Notes under the pieces: generated by a model
The model's input: the letters and a program-made list of their open reading frames with translations, nothing else
Databases searched by the model: none
Told to the model about the DNA's origin: nothing
Program-made: the position numbers and the translations under genes
In this document: piece by piece, positions 18,018 to 25,682 of the stretch
Position numbering within the stretch: the stretch's first letter is position 1
Layout: every line of letters begins with the position of its first letter
DNA from: an uncultured Clostridia bacterium
Lineage (GTDB): Bacteria; Bacillota; Clostridia; Christensenellales; UBA1242
Assembly: GCA_944377485.1 (NCBI GenBank)
Contig: CALWFB010000003.1
Location: 1-64,000, forward strand
Direction of reading: 5' to 3'
Length of the DNA stretch: 64,000 nucleotides

Positions 18018-18113
18018 TTTTACATATTTTTTATTGGAAAATTTTAACAAATCATAATAATTAATTTCTACATAATTTCACAAATTTTGCAAAGACTACG
18101 GTAGGAGGGAATT

Positions 18114-18293
18114 ATGAAGGAGTTAATTATCGGTATGGGTATAGGATTTGTAATCGGAGCTATCGTTTGTAAAACAAATAAACCTATTTCTGATACTGTT
18201 GAAAAAGGTGTAGAAAAAGGCAAAGAAATTATTGAAGACATAAAAGAAGAAGTAAAAACTCAAACAAATAAATCAAAAAATAAAAATCAATAA
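18114..18293 (+). CDS. Small YtxH-like membrane-anchored protein, 59 aa
   Basis: A strong ribosome binding site (TAGGAGGGAATT) precedes MKELIIGMGIGFVIGAIVCK: an N-terminal glycine-rich membrane segment (residues 4-19), followed by a charged amphipathic helix (EKGVEKGKEIIEDIKEEVK). This layout is that of YtxH-type small proteins of unknown function. It ends just before a terminator, with the IS200 element beyond it. Confidence 0.75.
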   Translation: MKELIIGMGIGFVIGAIVCKTNKPISDTVEKGVEKGKEIIEDIKEEVKTQTNKSKNKNQ

Positions 18294-18298
18294 CAATT

Positions 18299-18325
18299 AA
18301 AATCACGTTTGATAGACGTGATTTT
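18299..18325 (+). terminator. Terminator after the YtxH-like gene
   Basis: AAAATCACGT and ACGTGATTTT form a stem around a 7-nt loop with a T-run. The IS200 element begins about 16 bp downstream. Confidence 0.8.
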
Positions 18326-18386
18326 TTATTGTAAATGAAAACCCCCAGATAGTCTGGGGGTTCGGTTGAGGTTTACCGATGGACAG

Positions 18387-18453
18387 ATTTCTCCTTTTAT
18401 GTTAAGATTAACTTGTAGCCCGCAAAGCAACAAGTAAACATAAAAGGAGAAAT
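18387..18453 (+). promoter_or_regulatory. RBS-sequestering inverted repeat of IS200 tnpA
   Basis: ATTTCTCCTTTTATGTT (18387-18403) is perfectly complementary over 17 bp to AACATAAAAGGAGAAAT (18437-18453), which contains the tnpA ribosome binding site. An inner ACTTGT/ACAAGT pair extends the stem. Translational repression of tnpA by such a hairpin is known for IS200. Confidence 0.8.
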
Positions 18454-18454
18454 A

Positions 18455-18913
18455 ATGTCAAAAGAAACCAATCTTAGTTTAGCACATACGACTTGGAATT
18501 GCAAGTACCATGTCGTTTTTGCTCCAAAATATAGAAGAAAGGTGTTTTTCCATCAGAAGAGACTAGAAGTAGGAGCAATTCTAAGGAGTTTGTGCGAATG
18601 GAAAAATGTAATCATACATGAGGCAGAAGTCTGCCCAGACCATGTACACATGTTAATTTCAATTCCACCAAAGTTAAGTGTAAGCGGTTTTATGGGATAC
18701 TTAAAAGGAAAGAGTAGCGTACTAATATACCAAAAATATGCAAATATGAAATTTAAATATAGGAATAGAGAGTTTTGGTGTAGAGGGTATTACGTAGATA
18801 CCGTAGGTAAAAATAGAAGGGCGATAGCCGAATATATAGCAAATCAACTAAAGGAAGATAGAGAGATGGAACAAATGACGATACAAGAGATAACAGACCC
18901 ATTTAAAAAGTAG
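18455..18913 (+). CDS. tnpA: IS200 transposase TnpA (Y1 HUH)
   Basis: This single-strand transposase of 152 aa is full length. The HUH motif is HVH in CPDHVHMLIS, and the catalytic tyrosine is in FWCRGYYVDTVGKN. CKYHVVFAPKYRRKVF is the family N-terminus. It appears intact, so the element may be active. The gene begins inside a repressive hairpin, so expression should be low. Confidence 0.95.
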   Translation: MSKETNLSLAHTTWNCKYHVVFAPKYRRKVFFHQKRLEVGAILRSLCEWKNVIIHEAEVCPDHVHMLISIPPKLSVSGFMGYLKGKSSVLIYQKYANMKFKYRNREFWCRGYYVDTVGKNRRAIAEYIANQLKEDREMEQMTIQEITDPFKK

Positions 18914-19150
18914 AAGATTTGCGACAAAGCAGAAATGCGAAGCATAACCGAACAAGATTTCTTGTGGGCTACGAAAGGAGGGTTTTACCCTCAAATGAAA
19001 AACCACCAGGTTCACTGGTGGATTTTTATTATATAAACAGAACAAAAAAACCATCAATAATTTTGACGGTTTTTAGATTCGTATGATTATAGAATTAATA
19101 AAATTCTAAACCCATATAATAAGTTATTAAAATAATTATGAATGTATTAT

Positions 19151-19226
19151 TGGAGCTACTGGGCGGACTCGAACCGCCGACCTGCTGATTACGAATCAGC
19201 TGCTCTACCAACTGAGCCACAATAGC
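19151..19226 (-). tRNA. tRNA-Thr (CGT)
   Basis: A 76-nt cloverleaf on the minus strand. The anticodon loop TTCGTAA gives CGT. The acceptor stem GCTATTG/CAGTAGC pairs with one G-T wobble, and CCA is encoded. It stands alone between the IS200 element and the PLD-fold gene. Confidence 0.95.
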
Positions 19227-19358
19227 AAAAAGTTAAATTAATATAAATTTAGTACTTGAATATAATAGCACATAATTTTGATTTTTACAATAATTTTAGG
19301 TAATTTTTTTATTTTTAAATAGTTGCAAATATGAAATCTTTTTGATATTATTATATTA

Positions 19359-20699
19359 ATGTTAGCACTAAAAATTGTTTCAATTGTCTTTTTAATACTT
19401 TCTTATATCATTATGACTTCAATAATGATAATTTTTGAACGAGATAAACCTAGAAATTTAATCATTTGGACAATTGTATTTCTATTCACAAGCATTATAG
19501 GATATTGCATATATATCATTTCAAGGTCAATTTTTTATAAAAAGAAAAAATCTTTAATTACAAAACAACAAGAAGATGATGTTTATCTTACACTAATTAA
19601 TAATGAAATCATAAACAACGATGTCAGTACGAATGAAGAATTGTACCAGTTTAATAAGATGGCATATAATGCAAAACTGACAGTAAATAATACATATAAA
19701 ATTTTTGAACAATATATTGAATTAAAATCTGATTTGATTAATGAAATCAAAAATGCTGAAAATTATATAATATTTGAAGTGACAAAAGTAAATAAAAATG
19801 ATTTCATCGATATAATGCAAGCTTTAATAGAAAAAGCGAGAGAGGGTATCAAAATTAAATTTATTTACGATAGTTTAATTAATAGAAAACTTCTAAAACA
19901 AATGAAAGAAAATAAAATTAAAGTTCACAGATTTAGTAAGCACAATACAATGGGCAGAGTTTATGCTAACAAAAGAAATTTAATATCAATAGATGGCAAG
20001 GTTTGTTATATTTGTAATTTAGATGTAAAAAGTAATCAATTGTCTAACAAGTATGATATTGCCGATACATTTATCAAATTTTATGGAGATGTTGTTCAAG
20101 AAATGGATATATCAGCACATCAAGATGCTGTTTTTGCTGGCAACAAATTTATTGACTATGTTCATTCGGAACATGAAAAGTCATATAACAATACAAAAAT
20201 GATGTATGTTGCAAATGAGTATAGTTCAGATATTGAATTATTAATTATCAATGCTATTTGTTTAGCAAAAGAGTCAATTCAATTACAATTAGAAGAATTT
20301 ATTCCAACTGAAAGCATTTTATCATTACTTCGTTTTGCAATAAATTCAAATATAGAAGTTAAATTAATGGTTCCTATAAAAACTAATATGCATAGCAAAT
20401 ATTATGCATCTCGTGCATACGCAAAGGAATTAGCTTTAATGGGAGCAAAAGTATATTTATATGATGGCTTTATTAGATTCAATGCTATCACTATTGATTC
20501 AAAATTTGTTTTATATGGTTCTTATATATTAGATAGAGAACATCTTAATACAGGTGTACAAAACATTGTTATTATGGAAGATAATTCAATAGCTAGTTAT
20601 TTTAATACCAAATTTATTGAAGATGTCGATAATAGTTATAGAATTAATAATGCAAAATACATGTTATTACGTGAAAAGTTTTTCAAAAATTTTGTTTAA
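19359..20699 (+). CDS. Cardiolipin synthase-like PLD-fold protein with both HKD motifs degenerate
   Basis: The layout is that of cardiolipin synthase: two N-terminal membrane helices (residues 1-25 and 33-55, with FERDKPRNLIIW between), then two PLD-like domains. The catalytic HxKxxxxD motifs are broken in both halves. The first reads ANKRNLISIDGKV and the second FIRFNAITIDSKF, so the His and Lys are replaced each time while the Asp and the fold-defining residues remain. It is probably catalytically dead. The mRNA is probably leaderless: TTGCAA (19323-19328), 17 bp, TATTAT (19346-19351), ATG at 19359, and no ribosome binding site. Length 446 aa. Confidence 0.82.
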   Translation: MLALKIVSIVFLILSYIIMTSIMIIFERDKPRNLIIWTIVFLFTSIIGYCIYIISRSIFYKKKKSLITKQQEDDVYLTLINNEIINNDVSTNEELYQFNKMAYNAKLTVNNTYKIFEQYIELKSDLINEIKNAENYIIFEVTKVNKNDFIDIMQALIEKAREGIKIKFIYDSLINRKLLKQMKENKIKVHRFSKHNTMGRVYANKRNLISIDGKVCYICNLDVKSNQLSNKYDIADTFIKFYGDVVQEMDISAHQDAVFAGNKFIDYVHSEHEKSYNNTKMMYVANEYSSDIELLIINAICLAKESIQLQLEEFIPTESILSLLRFAINSNIEVKLMVPIKTNMHSKYYASRAYAKELALMGAKVYLYDGFIRFNAITIDSKFVLYGSYILDREHLNTGVQNIVIMEDNSIASYFNTKFIEDVDNSYRINNAKYMLLREKFFKNFV

Positions 20700-20711
20700 T
20701 AGGGAGAAACT

Positions 20712-21548
20712 ATGGTATTTGGTGTGGCAGGTATGCCAACAAATTATAAAGGTAAATTGAATGGATTATTTCCTTGGCTGACAGAAAAGGGGCTAAATGG
20801 TATAGAAATTCAATGCACATATGGTTTTAAAATGTCAGATGATAATAAAAAATTATATAGAGAAAGGGCTAAAAATGGATTTTTCTTATCCATTCATGCA
20901 CCATATTATATTAATTTGGGTAGTTTAAATAATCAAGTTGTGGGTCGAAGCAAATCAAATATGAAAGAAGGCATTGAACTCGCAAAATCAATAGGAGCAA
21001 ATAGAATTATATTTCATCCAGGTGGTGGACATGAAAATACAGAGAATGGTAGAAAGATAGCAATAAAACAAATAATTGACGCCATCAATGAATTTACAAG
21101 TGAAATAGATATGGGAGATGTTAGGTTATATCCTGAAATAGGAGGGAAAATCGCCAGTCTCGGTTCGCTAGATGAAATAATTGAGATATGTAAAAAATGT
21201 AAATATTGTTATCCTTGTATTGATATAGCTCATTTACATGCACGTGAAATTGGCAGCATTACATCAAAAGAAATTTTAAAATCAAAACTACAAAAAATAA
21301 AAGATGAAATTCCAGATAAATTTAAGGAAATACATTTTCATGCTTATACAATTAATTATGGTGATAAGGGAGAAATTAAACATCTTTATTTTGGTGATAA
21401 AATGCCAGATGGAAGTGAAGGGTTGCCAAATCTTGATGACTTTATATCTGTTATTAAAGAAATGAATATTGTCCCATGGATAATTAGTGAAGCATTAGAC
21501 AGTCAAGAGTTAGGTGCAAAATACATGCACGACTTATATGTAAAATAA
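20712..21548 (+). CDS. Endonuclease IV-like TIM-barrel protein (AP endonuclease family 2)
   Basis: The TIM-barrel metal-site motifs resemble endonuclease IV, which repairs abasic sites: LSIHAPYYINL, IIFHPGG, YPEIGGK, CIDIAHLHAR (DxxH), IHFHAY, and a late Glu in IISEAL. The strand that normally gives Asp and His (DRHxxIG) reads GEIKHLYFGD, so metal binding may differ; it could be a sugar isomerase-like relative. AGGGAGAAACT precedes the start. Length 278 aa. It is followed by an RluA-type gene after 1 nt. Confidence 0.8.
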   Translation: MVFGVAGMPTNYKGKLNGLFPWLTEKGLNGIEIQCTYGFKMSDDNKKLYRERAKNGFFLSIHAPYYINLGSLNNQVVGRSKSNMKEGIELAKSIGANRIIFHPGGGHENTENGRKIAIKQIIDAINEFTSEIDMGDVRLYPEIGGKIASLGSLDEIIEICKKCKYCYPCIDIAHLHAREIGSITSKEILKSKLQKIKDEIPDKFKEIHFHAYTINYGDKGEIKHLYFGDKMPDGSEGLPNLDDFISVIKEMNIVPWIISEALDSQELGAKYMHDLYVK

Positions 21549-21549
21549 T

Positions 21550-22380
21550 ATGCAAAAGATTGAATTTACTATTGAAAGTCAGAAAAAATTATCAAAAGCA
21601 GTGATAGATGAACTGCCTTTTCTTTCTCAATTTCAAATAAAAAAAATAATAGAAAATAAAGATATAAAAGTTAATTCCAATAGAATAAAGGAAGATTTAG
21701 ACCTAAAAAATGGTGACCAAGTGGTCGTCTATTATAAAACAAGCGAACAAAAAGAATGGTATACTCAAATATATTCAGATAATAATGTTTTAATAGTTAA
21801 CAAACGAGCAGGAATTGAAGTTGTTAGTGAAAATGATAGAGATTTAATATCTATTCTTAAAAAAAAATTTTTAAATATTTATCCTGTTCATAGAATTGAC
21901 AGAAACACGGAAGGGCTAGTCATATTTGCTCTCAATCCCATGGCAGAGAAGGAATTATTACAAGCTTTTAAAACACGTAAAGGTATAATCAAAAAATATG
22001 CCCTTTTAGTACATGGTAGAGTAGATATTAGTAAAATTAAACGAACTGTGTATTTGAAAAAAATGACTAATTTATCTAAGGTTTGGATTAGCGAGGTAAA
22101 AACAACAGGATTTGAACCAATAATAACAGAATTTGAATTGATTGAATATATTGGAGAAGATAGCCTTTTATCTGCATCATTAATTACTGGTAAAACTCAT
22201 CAAATTAGAGCACATATCGCTTATTTTGGTTATCCGATTGTTGGCGATAATAAATATGGAAAGGATAACGAAAAACAAATGCATTTAACAGCAAATTATT
22301 TGGCATTTAATTTTAATAAAAATTCAAAATTATATTACTTAAATAAGAAAAATTTTGAAATAATTCCTACATGGTTATAA
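21550..22380 (+). CDS. RluA-family pseudouridine synthase
   Basis: An rRNA or tRNA uridine isomerase. The N-terminal S4-like domain (residues 1-70) is followed by the catalytic motif PVHRIDRNTEGLVIFA, with the Asp nucleophile. GKTHQIRAHIAYFGYPIVGD is the second family signature. Length 276 aa. Which uridine it modifies cannot be told from sequence. It starts 1 nt after the previous stop, without a clear ribosome binding site, so translation is probably coupled. Confidence 0.9.
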   Translation: MQKIEFTIESQKKLSKAVIDELPFLSQFQIKKIIENKDIKVNSNRIKEDLDLKNGDQVVVYYKTSEQKEWYTQIYSDNNVLIVNKRAGIEVVSENDRDLISILKKKFLNIYPVHRIDRNTEGLVIFALNPMAEKELLQAFKTRKGIIKKYALLVHGRVDISKIKRTVYLKKMTNLSKVWISEVKTTGFEPIITEFELIEYIGEDSLLSASLITGKTHQIRAHIAYFGYPIVGDNKYGKDNEKQMHLTANYLAFNFNKNSKLYYLNKKNFEIIPTWL

Positions 22381-22408
22381 AAATTTTACAAAAAATAAGC
22401 AAAATTTA

Positions 22409-22437
22409 TTGACATTTAATTAATCTTATAGTAAAAT
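22409..22437 (+). promoter_or_regulatory. Promoter of the tRNA cluster
   Basis: TTGACA (22409-22414), 17 bp, TAAAAT (22432-22437), 20 nt ahead of tRNA-Pro. Confidence 0.75.
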
Positions 22438-22456
22438 TTAATCATACCGTGTGTAT

Positions 22457-22532
22457 CGGGGTGTAGCGCAGTTGGTAGCGCACGTGATTTGGGATCATGG
22501 GGCCGGGGGTTCGAGTCCCTTCACCCCGACCA
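22457..22532 (+). tRNA. tRNA-Pro (TGG)
   Basis: A 76-nt cloverleaf. The loop TTTGGGA gives anticodon TGG. The acceptor CGGGGTG pairs with CACCCCG; CCA is encoded. Confidence 0.96.
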
Positions 22533-22538
22533 CGTTGG

Positions 22539-22615
22539 GGGCCTTTAGCTCAGTTGGTTAGAGCAACCGGCTCATAACCGGTCGGTCCGCGGTTCAAGTC
22601 CGTGAAGGCCCACCA
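22539..22615 (+). tRNA. tRNA with CAT anticodon (elongator Met, or Ile2)
   Basis: A 77-nt cloverleaf. The loop CTCATAA gives CAT. The acceptor GGGCCTT pairs fully with AAGGCCC, so it is not an initiator tRNA. Elongator Met and lysidine-modified Ile cannot be separated by eye. CCA is encoded. Confidence 0.9.
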
Positions 22616-22645
22616 GCCGTTTATGGCACTTCTTCTATATTTATT

Positions 22646-22722
22646 GGCCCGGTAGCTCAGTTGGTTAGAGCGCCAGCCTGTCACGCTGGAGGTCGTGGGT
22701 TCAAACCCCATTCGGGTCGCCA
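22646..22722 (+). tRNA. tRNA-Asp (GTC)
   Basis: A 77-nt cloverleaf. The loop CTGTCAC gives GTC. The acceptor GGCCCGG pairs with TCGGGTC with two wobbles; CCA is encoded. Confidence 0.96.
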
Positions 22723-22747
22723 TTAATTACAATGTTGGAGGTTCAAT

Positions 22748-23116
22748 ATGAAAAATACATTCAAAATTGTTTTAAATTCATGGTGGGGTTTACATCAGCC
22801 TGGAAAAAAAGAAATTTTATTTAGCACTTTATATCCAGCAGATAATGATGTCATTTTGACAAAAACTTTAAAACTTGAAGATAAAGAACCTGAACAGACC
22901 ACTTGGGAATTAACACCTGACGAGATAGATGAATTGAAAAACTTTGTGATTAAAGAAAAATTATTTAAAAAATATAAAGATCAAGTATTATTTGATGCTG
23001 GGTTTAATGTAGAGTTGGAATTAAATGGTAAGTTTGTAAAAATTGTCAATAATGTTGATATCTATGACAAAATTTACAATAAATTGGCTCAATTCGTTGG
23101 TTCTAGAATTTTATAA
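22748..23116 (+). CDS. Hypothetical protein inside the tRNA cluster, 122 aa
   Basis: GTTGGAGGTTCAAT precedes the start. The protein is soluble, with an N-terminal beta segment (KIVLNSWWGLHQPG) and a helical LTPDEIDELKNFV stretch. I do not recognise the family. It lies between tRNA-Asp and tRNA-Phe in the same direction and may share their transcript, which is unusual for a coding gene in a tRNA operon. Confidence 0.7.
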   Translation: MKNTFKIVLNSWWGLHQPGKKEILFSTLYPADNDVILTKTLKLEDKEPEQTTWELTPDEIDELKNFVIKEKLFKKYKDQVLFDAGFNVELELNGKFVKIVNNVDIYDKIYNKLAQFVGSRIL

Positions 23117-23134
23117 TTCTATACCAACGCATTT

Positions 23135-23210
23135 GCCTCGATAGCTCAGTCGGTAGAGCAAAGGACTGAAAATCCTTGTGTCACTGGTTCGATTCCGGTT
23201 CGAGGCACCA
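23135..23210 (+). tRNA. tRNA-Phe (GAA)
   Basis: A 76-nt cloverleaf. The loop CTGAAAA gives GAA. The acceptor GCCTCGA pairs with TCGAGGC; CCA is encoded. Its last 18 bases are repeated 60 bp downstream. Confidence 0.96.
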
Positions 23211-23252
23211 AAGGGCTTGGAAAGGAATCAGAACAATCGCAAGATTTTCTGC

Positions 23253-23270
23253 TTCCGGTTCGAGGCACCA
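23253..23270 (+). repeat. Duplicated 3' end of tRNA-Phe
   Basis: TTCCGGTTCGAGGCACCA is identical to the tRNA-Phe 3' end at 23193-23210. The 60-bp period and the intact tRNA copy look like an attachment-site scar or a small duplication. Confidence 0.85.
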
Positions 23271-23282
23271 ATCTTCATATAT

Positions 23283-23357
23283 GCTAGTGTGGCTCAACGG
23301 TAGAGCAGCTGACTTGTAATCAGCAGGTTGGGGGTTCGATTCCCTTCACTAGCTCCA
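23283..23357 (+). tRNA. tRNA-Thr (TGT)
   Basis: A 75-nt cloverleaf. The loop CTTGTAA gives TGT. The acceptor GCTAGTG pairs with CACTAGC; CCA is encoded. Confidence 0.96.
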
Positions 23358-23359
23358 TT

Positions 23360-23444
23360 GGGAAGATTGCAGAGCGGCCAAATGCAACGGACTGTAAATC
23401 CGTCGACTTCGTCTTCGGTGGTTCGAATCCACCTCTTCCCACCA
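23360..23444 (+). tRNA. tRNA-Tyr (GTA)
   Basis: An 85-nt class II tRNA with a long variable arm. The loop CTGTAAA gives GTA. The acceptor GGGAAGA pairs with TCTTCCC; CCA is encoded. Confidence 0.96.
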
Positions 23445-23450
23445 CGGATA

Positions 23451-23474
23451 AACACCTATTATAGGTGTTTTTTT
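23451..23474 (+). terminator. Terminator of the tRNA cluster
   Basis: AACACCTA and TAGGTGTT form an 8-bp stem with a TTA loop, followed by a T-run. Confidence 0.85.
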
Positions 23475-23608
23475 TAATTAGTAATTTAATATCTAAAAAA
23501 TAATATAAAATTTATGCTTAAATATTCTTAAATCAACATATTCTTACTTTTGTGTCGTTCAGTTTTAGATAATTATATTGTACAATAAGTCTGTACAAGG
23601 AGGTAGAA

Positions 23609-23785
23609 ATGAACACAGATAAATTTTATGCTGAACAAATTGCTAATGAGTATACGCCAAAGGAAACATCAAAAATAAAGGCACTTAAAAAGTTGGATAA
23701 AAAGGCTAAGATGCCAACTAATGTGTTTGCTTATACATTTGGCATAATGTTTACATTAATTTTACAATTAATTTCGACAAAATAA
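23609..23785 (+). CDS. Small membrane protein, possibly a shortened family member, 58 aa
   Basis: CAAGGAGGTAGAA precedes the start. The N-terminus (AEQIANEYTPKETSKIKALKKLDKKAK) followed by FAYTFGIMFTLILQLI resembles small Firmicutes membrane proteins sometimes annotated as dihydropteridine reductase, a label I do not trust. Those are usually 85-100 aa with two or more membrane helices; here the protein stops after the first helix. It may be truncated or a natural short form. A terminator follows at 23892. Confidence 0.55.
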   Translation: MNTDKFYAEQIANEYTPKETSKIKALKKLDKKAKMPTNVFAYTFGIMFTLILQLISTK

Positions 23786-23891
23786 ATTAACTTTTTAGTA
23801 AATCAAATAGGATTTTTATTTAAAGATGTTAAAATCATTTTTTTATTCATTTTCTATATTATAAAATTATAATGTGCTTTAATTCAGCACT

Positions 23892-23932
23892 AAAAAGGTC
23901 GTGCCTAATTCTGTCATCTATACGACCTTTTT
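23892..23932 (+). terminator. Terminator hairpin
   Basis: AAAAAGGTCGT and ACGACCTTTTT are complementary over 11 bp around a 19-nt loop. Confidence 0.75.
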
Positions 23933-23957
23933 ATTTTGGCTTATTTTATATTTGATA

Positions 23958-23985
23958 TTGACATTTTTTAATTATATGTTATCAT
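23958..23985 (+). promoter_or_regulatory. Promoter of the zinc-ribbon gene
   Basis: TTGACA (23958-23963), 16 bp, TATCAT (23980-23985), 20 nt before the start codon. Confidence 0.65.
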
Positions 23986-24005
23986 ATTAACAAGAAGGAG
24001 AGATT

Positions 24006-24257
24006 ATGGGAAGTATTTTAATAGCTAGAATGATACGCAAAAAAGTGACTGATGAATTGACTGAAATAAAGGAAGAAAAATTTGAACTTCCAACTGAATG
24101 CACATGTCCTGAATGCCAAAAAATTATGAATTATTCCAATAATAGTTCAAAGTATGTTTGCACTAATTGTGATAATATAATGAGCATTGATGAATTTATC
24201 GATTATCAAAAACATATTAGTTTAATAAATAAAAACAAATCTAATATTGAAAAATAA
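24006..24257 (+). CDS. Small zinc-ribbon protein, 83 aa
   Basis: AGAAGGAGAGATT precedes the start. Residues 33-56 form a CPEC...CTNC zinc ribbon after a basic helical N-terminus; the remainder is charged. It is monocistronic, with promoter and terminator close by. No family recognised; a role in nucleic-acid or protein binding is only a guess. Confidence 0.7.
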   Translation: MGSILIARMIRKKVTDELTEIKEEKFELPTECTCPECQKIMNYSNNSSKYVCTNCDNIMSIDEFIDYQKHISLINKNKSNIEK

Positions 24258-24290
24258 TTCGTGAAGTTCAAAATAATTTATTATAATGGC

Positions 24291-24319
24291 AATACTATAA
24301 TTAAATAGTATTGTTTTTT
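24291..24319 (+). terminator. Terminator after the zinc-ribbon gene
   Basis: AATACTA and TAGTATT pair around an 8-nt loop, followed by GTTTTTT. Confidence 0.7.
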
Positions 24320-24331
24320 ATTTTAGTTTTC

Positions 24332-24360
24332 TTTACATAAAATTATTATTGTGATATAAT
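24332..24360 (+). promoter_or_regulatory. Promoter of aspS-asnS
   Basis: TTTACA (24332-24337), 17 bp, TATAAT (24355-24360), 25 nt before aspS. Confidence 0.75.
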
Positions 24361-24385
24361 ATAAATCGTAATTTGGAGATTAAAG

Positions 24386-25663
24386 ATGAAGATAAAAGAA
24401 ATAGTACCAGGTAAGGTTGAATTTCAGGGATTTATTGAAAATCTTAGAGATAAAAAAAATATGCAATTCGTAGTAATCCGTGATTTGTCAGGAAAGATAC
24501 AAATTACTGTCATTAAATCAGAAAAACCAGAAATTGCAGAGATTTTTTCACATGCAACACTTGAAAGTACTGTAAAAGTTGTAGGTACAGCAATTGCTAA
24601 TGAATATGTTAAATTAGGAGGCATCGAAGTAATTCCAGACACAGTTGAAATAACATCAAGGGCAGAAGCAATGCCTATAAGTGATGATAGTTCTATTGAC
24701 CAGCGTATGGATTACCGTTGGATTGATTTAAGACAAGAGAAAAATCAACTTATGTTTCAAGTACAGACTTTAATCACACAGTCAATGAGAGAATATTTAT
24801 TAAATCATGATTTCATGGAAATTCATACTCCTAAATTGATTGGTTCAGCAAGCGAAAGTGGTTCAGAAGTCTTTGAAGTAAAATATTTTAATAGAAAAGC
24901 ATACTTAGCTCAAAGCCCACAATTCTATAAACAAATGGCTATGGCTAGCGGATTCGAAAGAGTATTTGAGGTTGCACCATGTTTTAGAGCAGAAAAGTCA
25001 CATACTAAAAAACATGCAACAGAATTCACAAGTTTTGATGTCGAATTTTCTTACATTGAATCATTTCAGGATGTTATGAATTTAGAAGCTGAGATGTTGA
25101 CTTATGCTTTACAAAAGACAAAAGATAAATATGGAGATAAAATCCAAGAATTATTTGGTGTAGAGATTAATGTACCTAAACTCCCATTCCCTCAAATGAA
25201 ATTGAAGGATATTTATGATGAACTTGAAAAAAGATATAATTTTACTGTTCCAGAAGAAGAAAAGACTGATTTGACAACAGAAGCTGAAAGATTATGTGAA
25301 AAGTTGGCAAAAGATAAATTTGACCATGAATATTTATTTGTGACTGATTATCCACCAGACAAACGAGCATTTTATCATATGAGAAAAAATGGTATATTGC
25401 AAGGATATGACCTAATTTGGAAGGGTATTGAAATAACATCTGGCGCTCAGCGTGAACATAGATATGAAGAGATAAAGAAAAATGCAGAGGAAAAAGGTTT
25501 AGGAGAAGATGTAAAATATTATCTTGAATTCTTTAAATATGGTATACCACCTCATGGCGGTTTTGCAATTGGAATTGATAGATTAACAATGTTGCTTTTA
25601 AATGTTCCAACTATAAAAGATAGTATGTTCTTGTTCCGTGGACCAGACAGATTGACACCATAA
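24386..25663 (+). CDS. aspS: Aspartyl-tRNA synthetase, archaeal/eukaryotic type
   Basis: A class IIb synthetase of 425 aa. It lacks the GAD insertion of normal bacterial AspRS (about 590 aa) and matches the short archaeal-type form. Motif 2 is FRAEKSHTKKHATEFTSFDVEFS; motif 3 is GGFAIGIDRLTMLLL. Such enzymes may be discriminating or also charge tRNA-Asn; the OB-fold (residues 1-100) does not settle it by eye. TTTGGAGATTAAAG precedes the start. asnS follows after 19 nt. Confidence 0.93.
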   Translation: MKIKEIVPGKVEFQGFIENLRDKKNMQFVVIRDLSGKIQITVIKSEKPEIAEIFSHATLESTVKVVGTAIANEYVKLGGIEVIPDTVEITSRAEAMPISDDSSIDQRMDYRWIDLRQEKNQLMFQVQTLITQSMREYLLNHDFMEIHTPKLIGSASESGSEVFEVKYFNRKAYLAQSPQFYKQMAMASGFERVFEVAPCFRAEKSHTKKHATEFTSFDVEFSYIESFQDVMNLEAEMLTYALQKTKDKYGDKIQELFGVEINVPKLPFPQMKLKDIYDELEKRYNFTVPEEEKTDLTTEAERLCEKLAKDKFDHEYLFVTDYPPDKRAFYHMRKNGILQGYDLIWKGIEITSGAQREHRYEEIKKNAEEKGLGEDVKYYLEFFKYGIPPHGGFAIGIDRLTMLLLNVPTIKDSMFLFRGPDRLTP

Positions 25664-25682
25664 TGATTAAAAAGGGTAATGT

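Larger units (their letters stand above)
18341..19021 (+). mobile_element. IS200-type insertion sequence, about 0.7 kb
   Basis: A single tnpA gene is bounded by two unlike hairpins: left CCCCCAGA/TCTGGGGG (18342-18360) and right CCACCAG/CTGGTGG (19003-19021). There are no terminal inverted repeats and no tnpB, as expected for IS200. The same AAATGAAAA precedes both hairpins. The element sits in an intergenic space just after a terminator, a harmless site. A small GAGGG/CCCTC hairpin lies at 18978-18992 behind tnpA. Exact cleavage points cannot be read without an empty site. Confidence 0.88.

Noticed and set aside
18341-19021. IS605 element with tnpB
   Set aside because: Only tnpA is present between the two end hairpins; there is no room for tnpB.
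23609-23785. Annotation as dihydropteridine reductase
   Set aside because: The resemblance is only to small membrane proteins that carry this label by inheritance; no enzyme motif is present.
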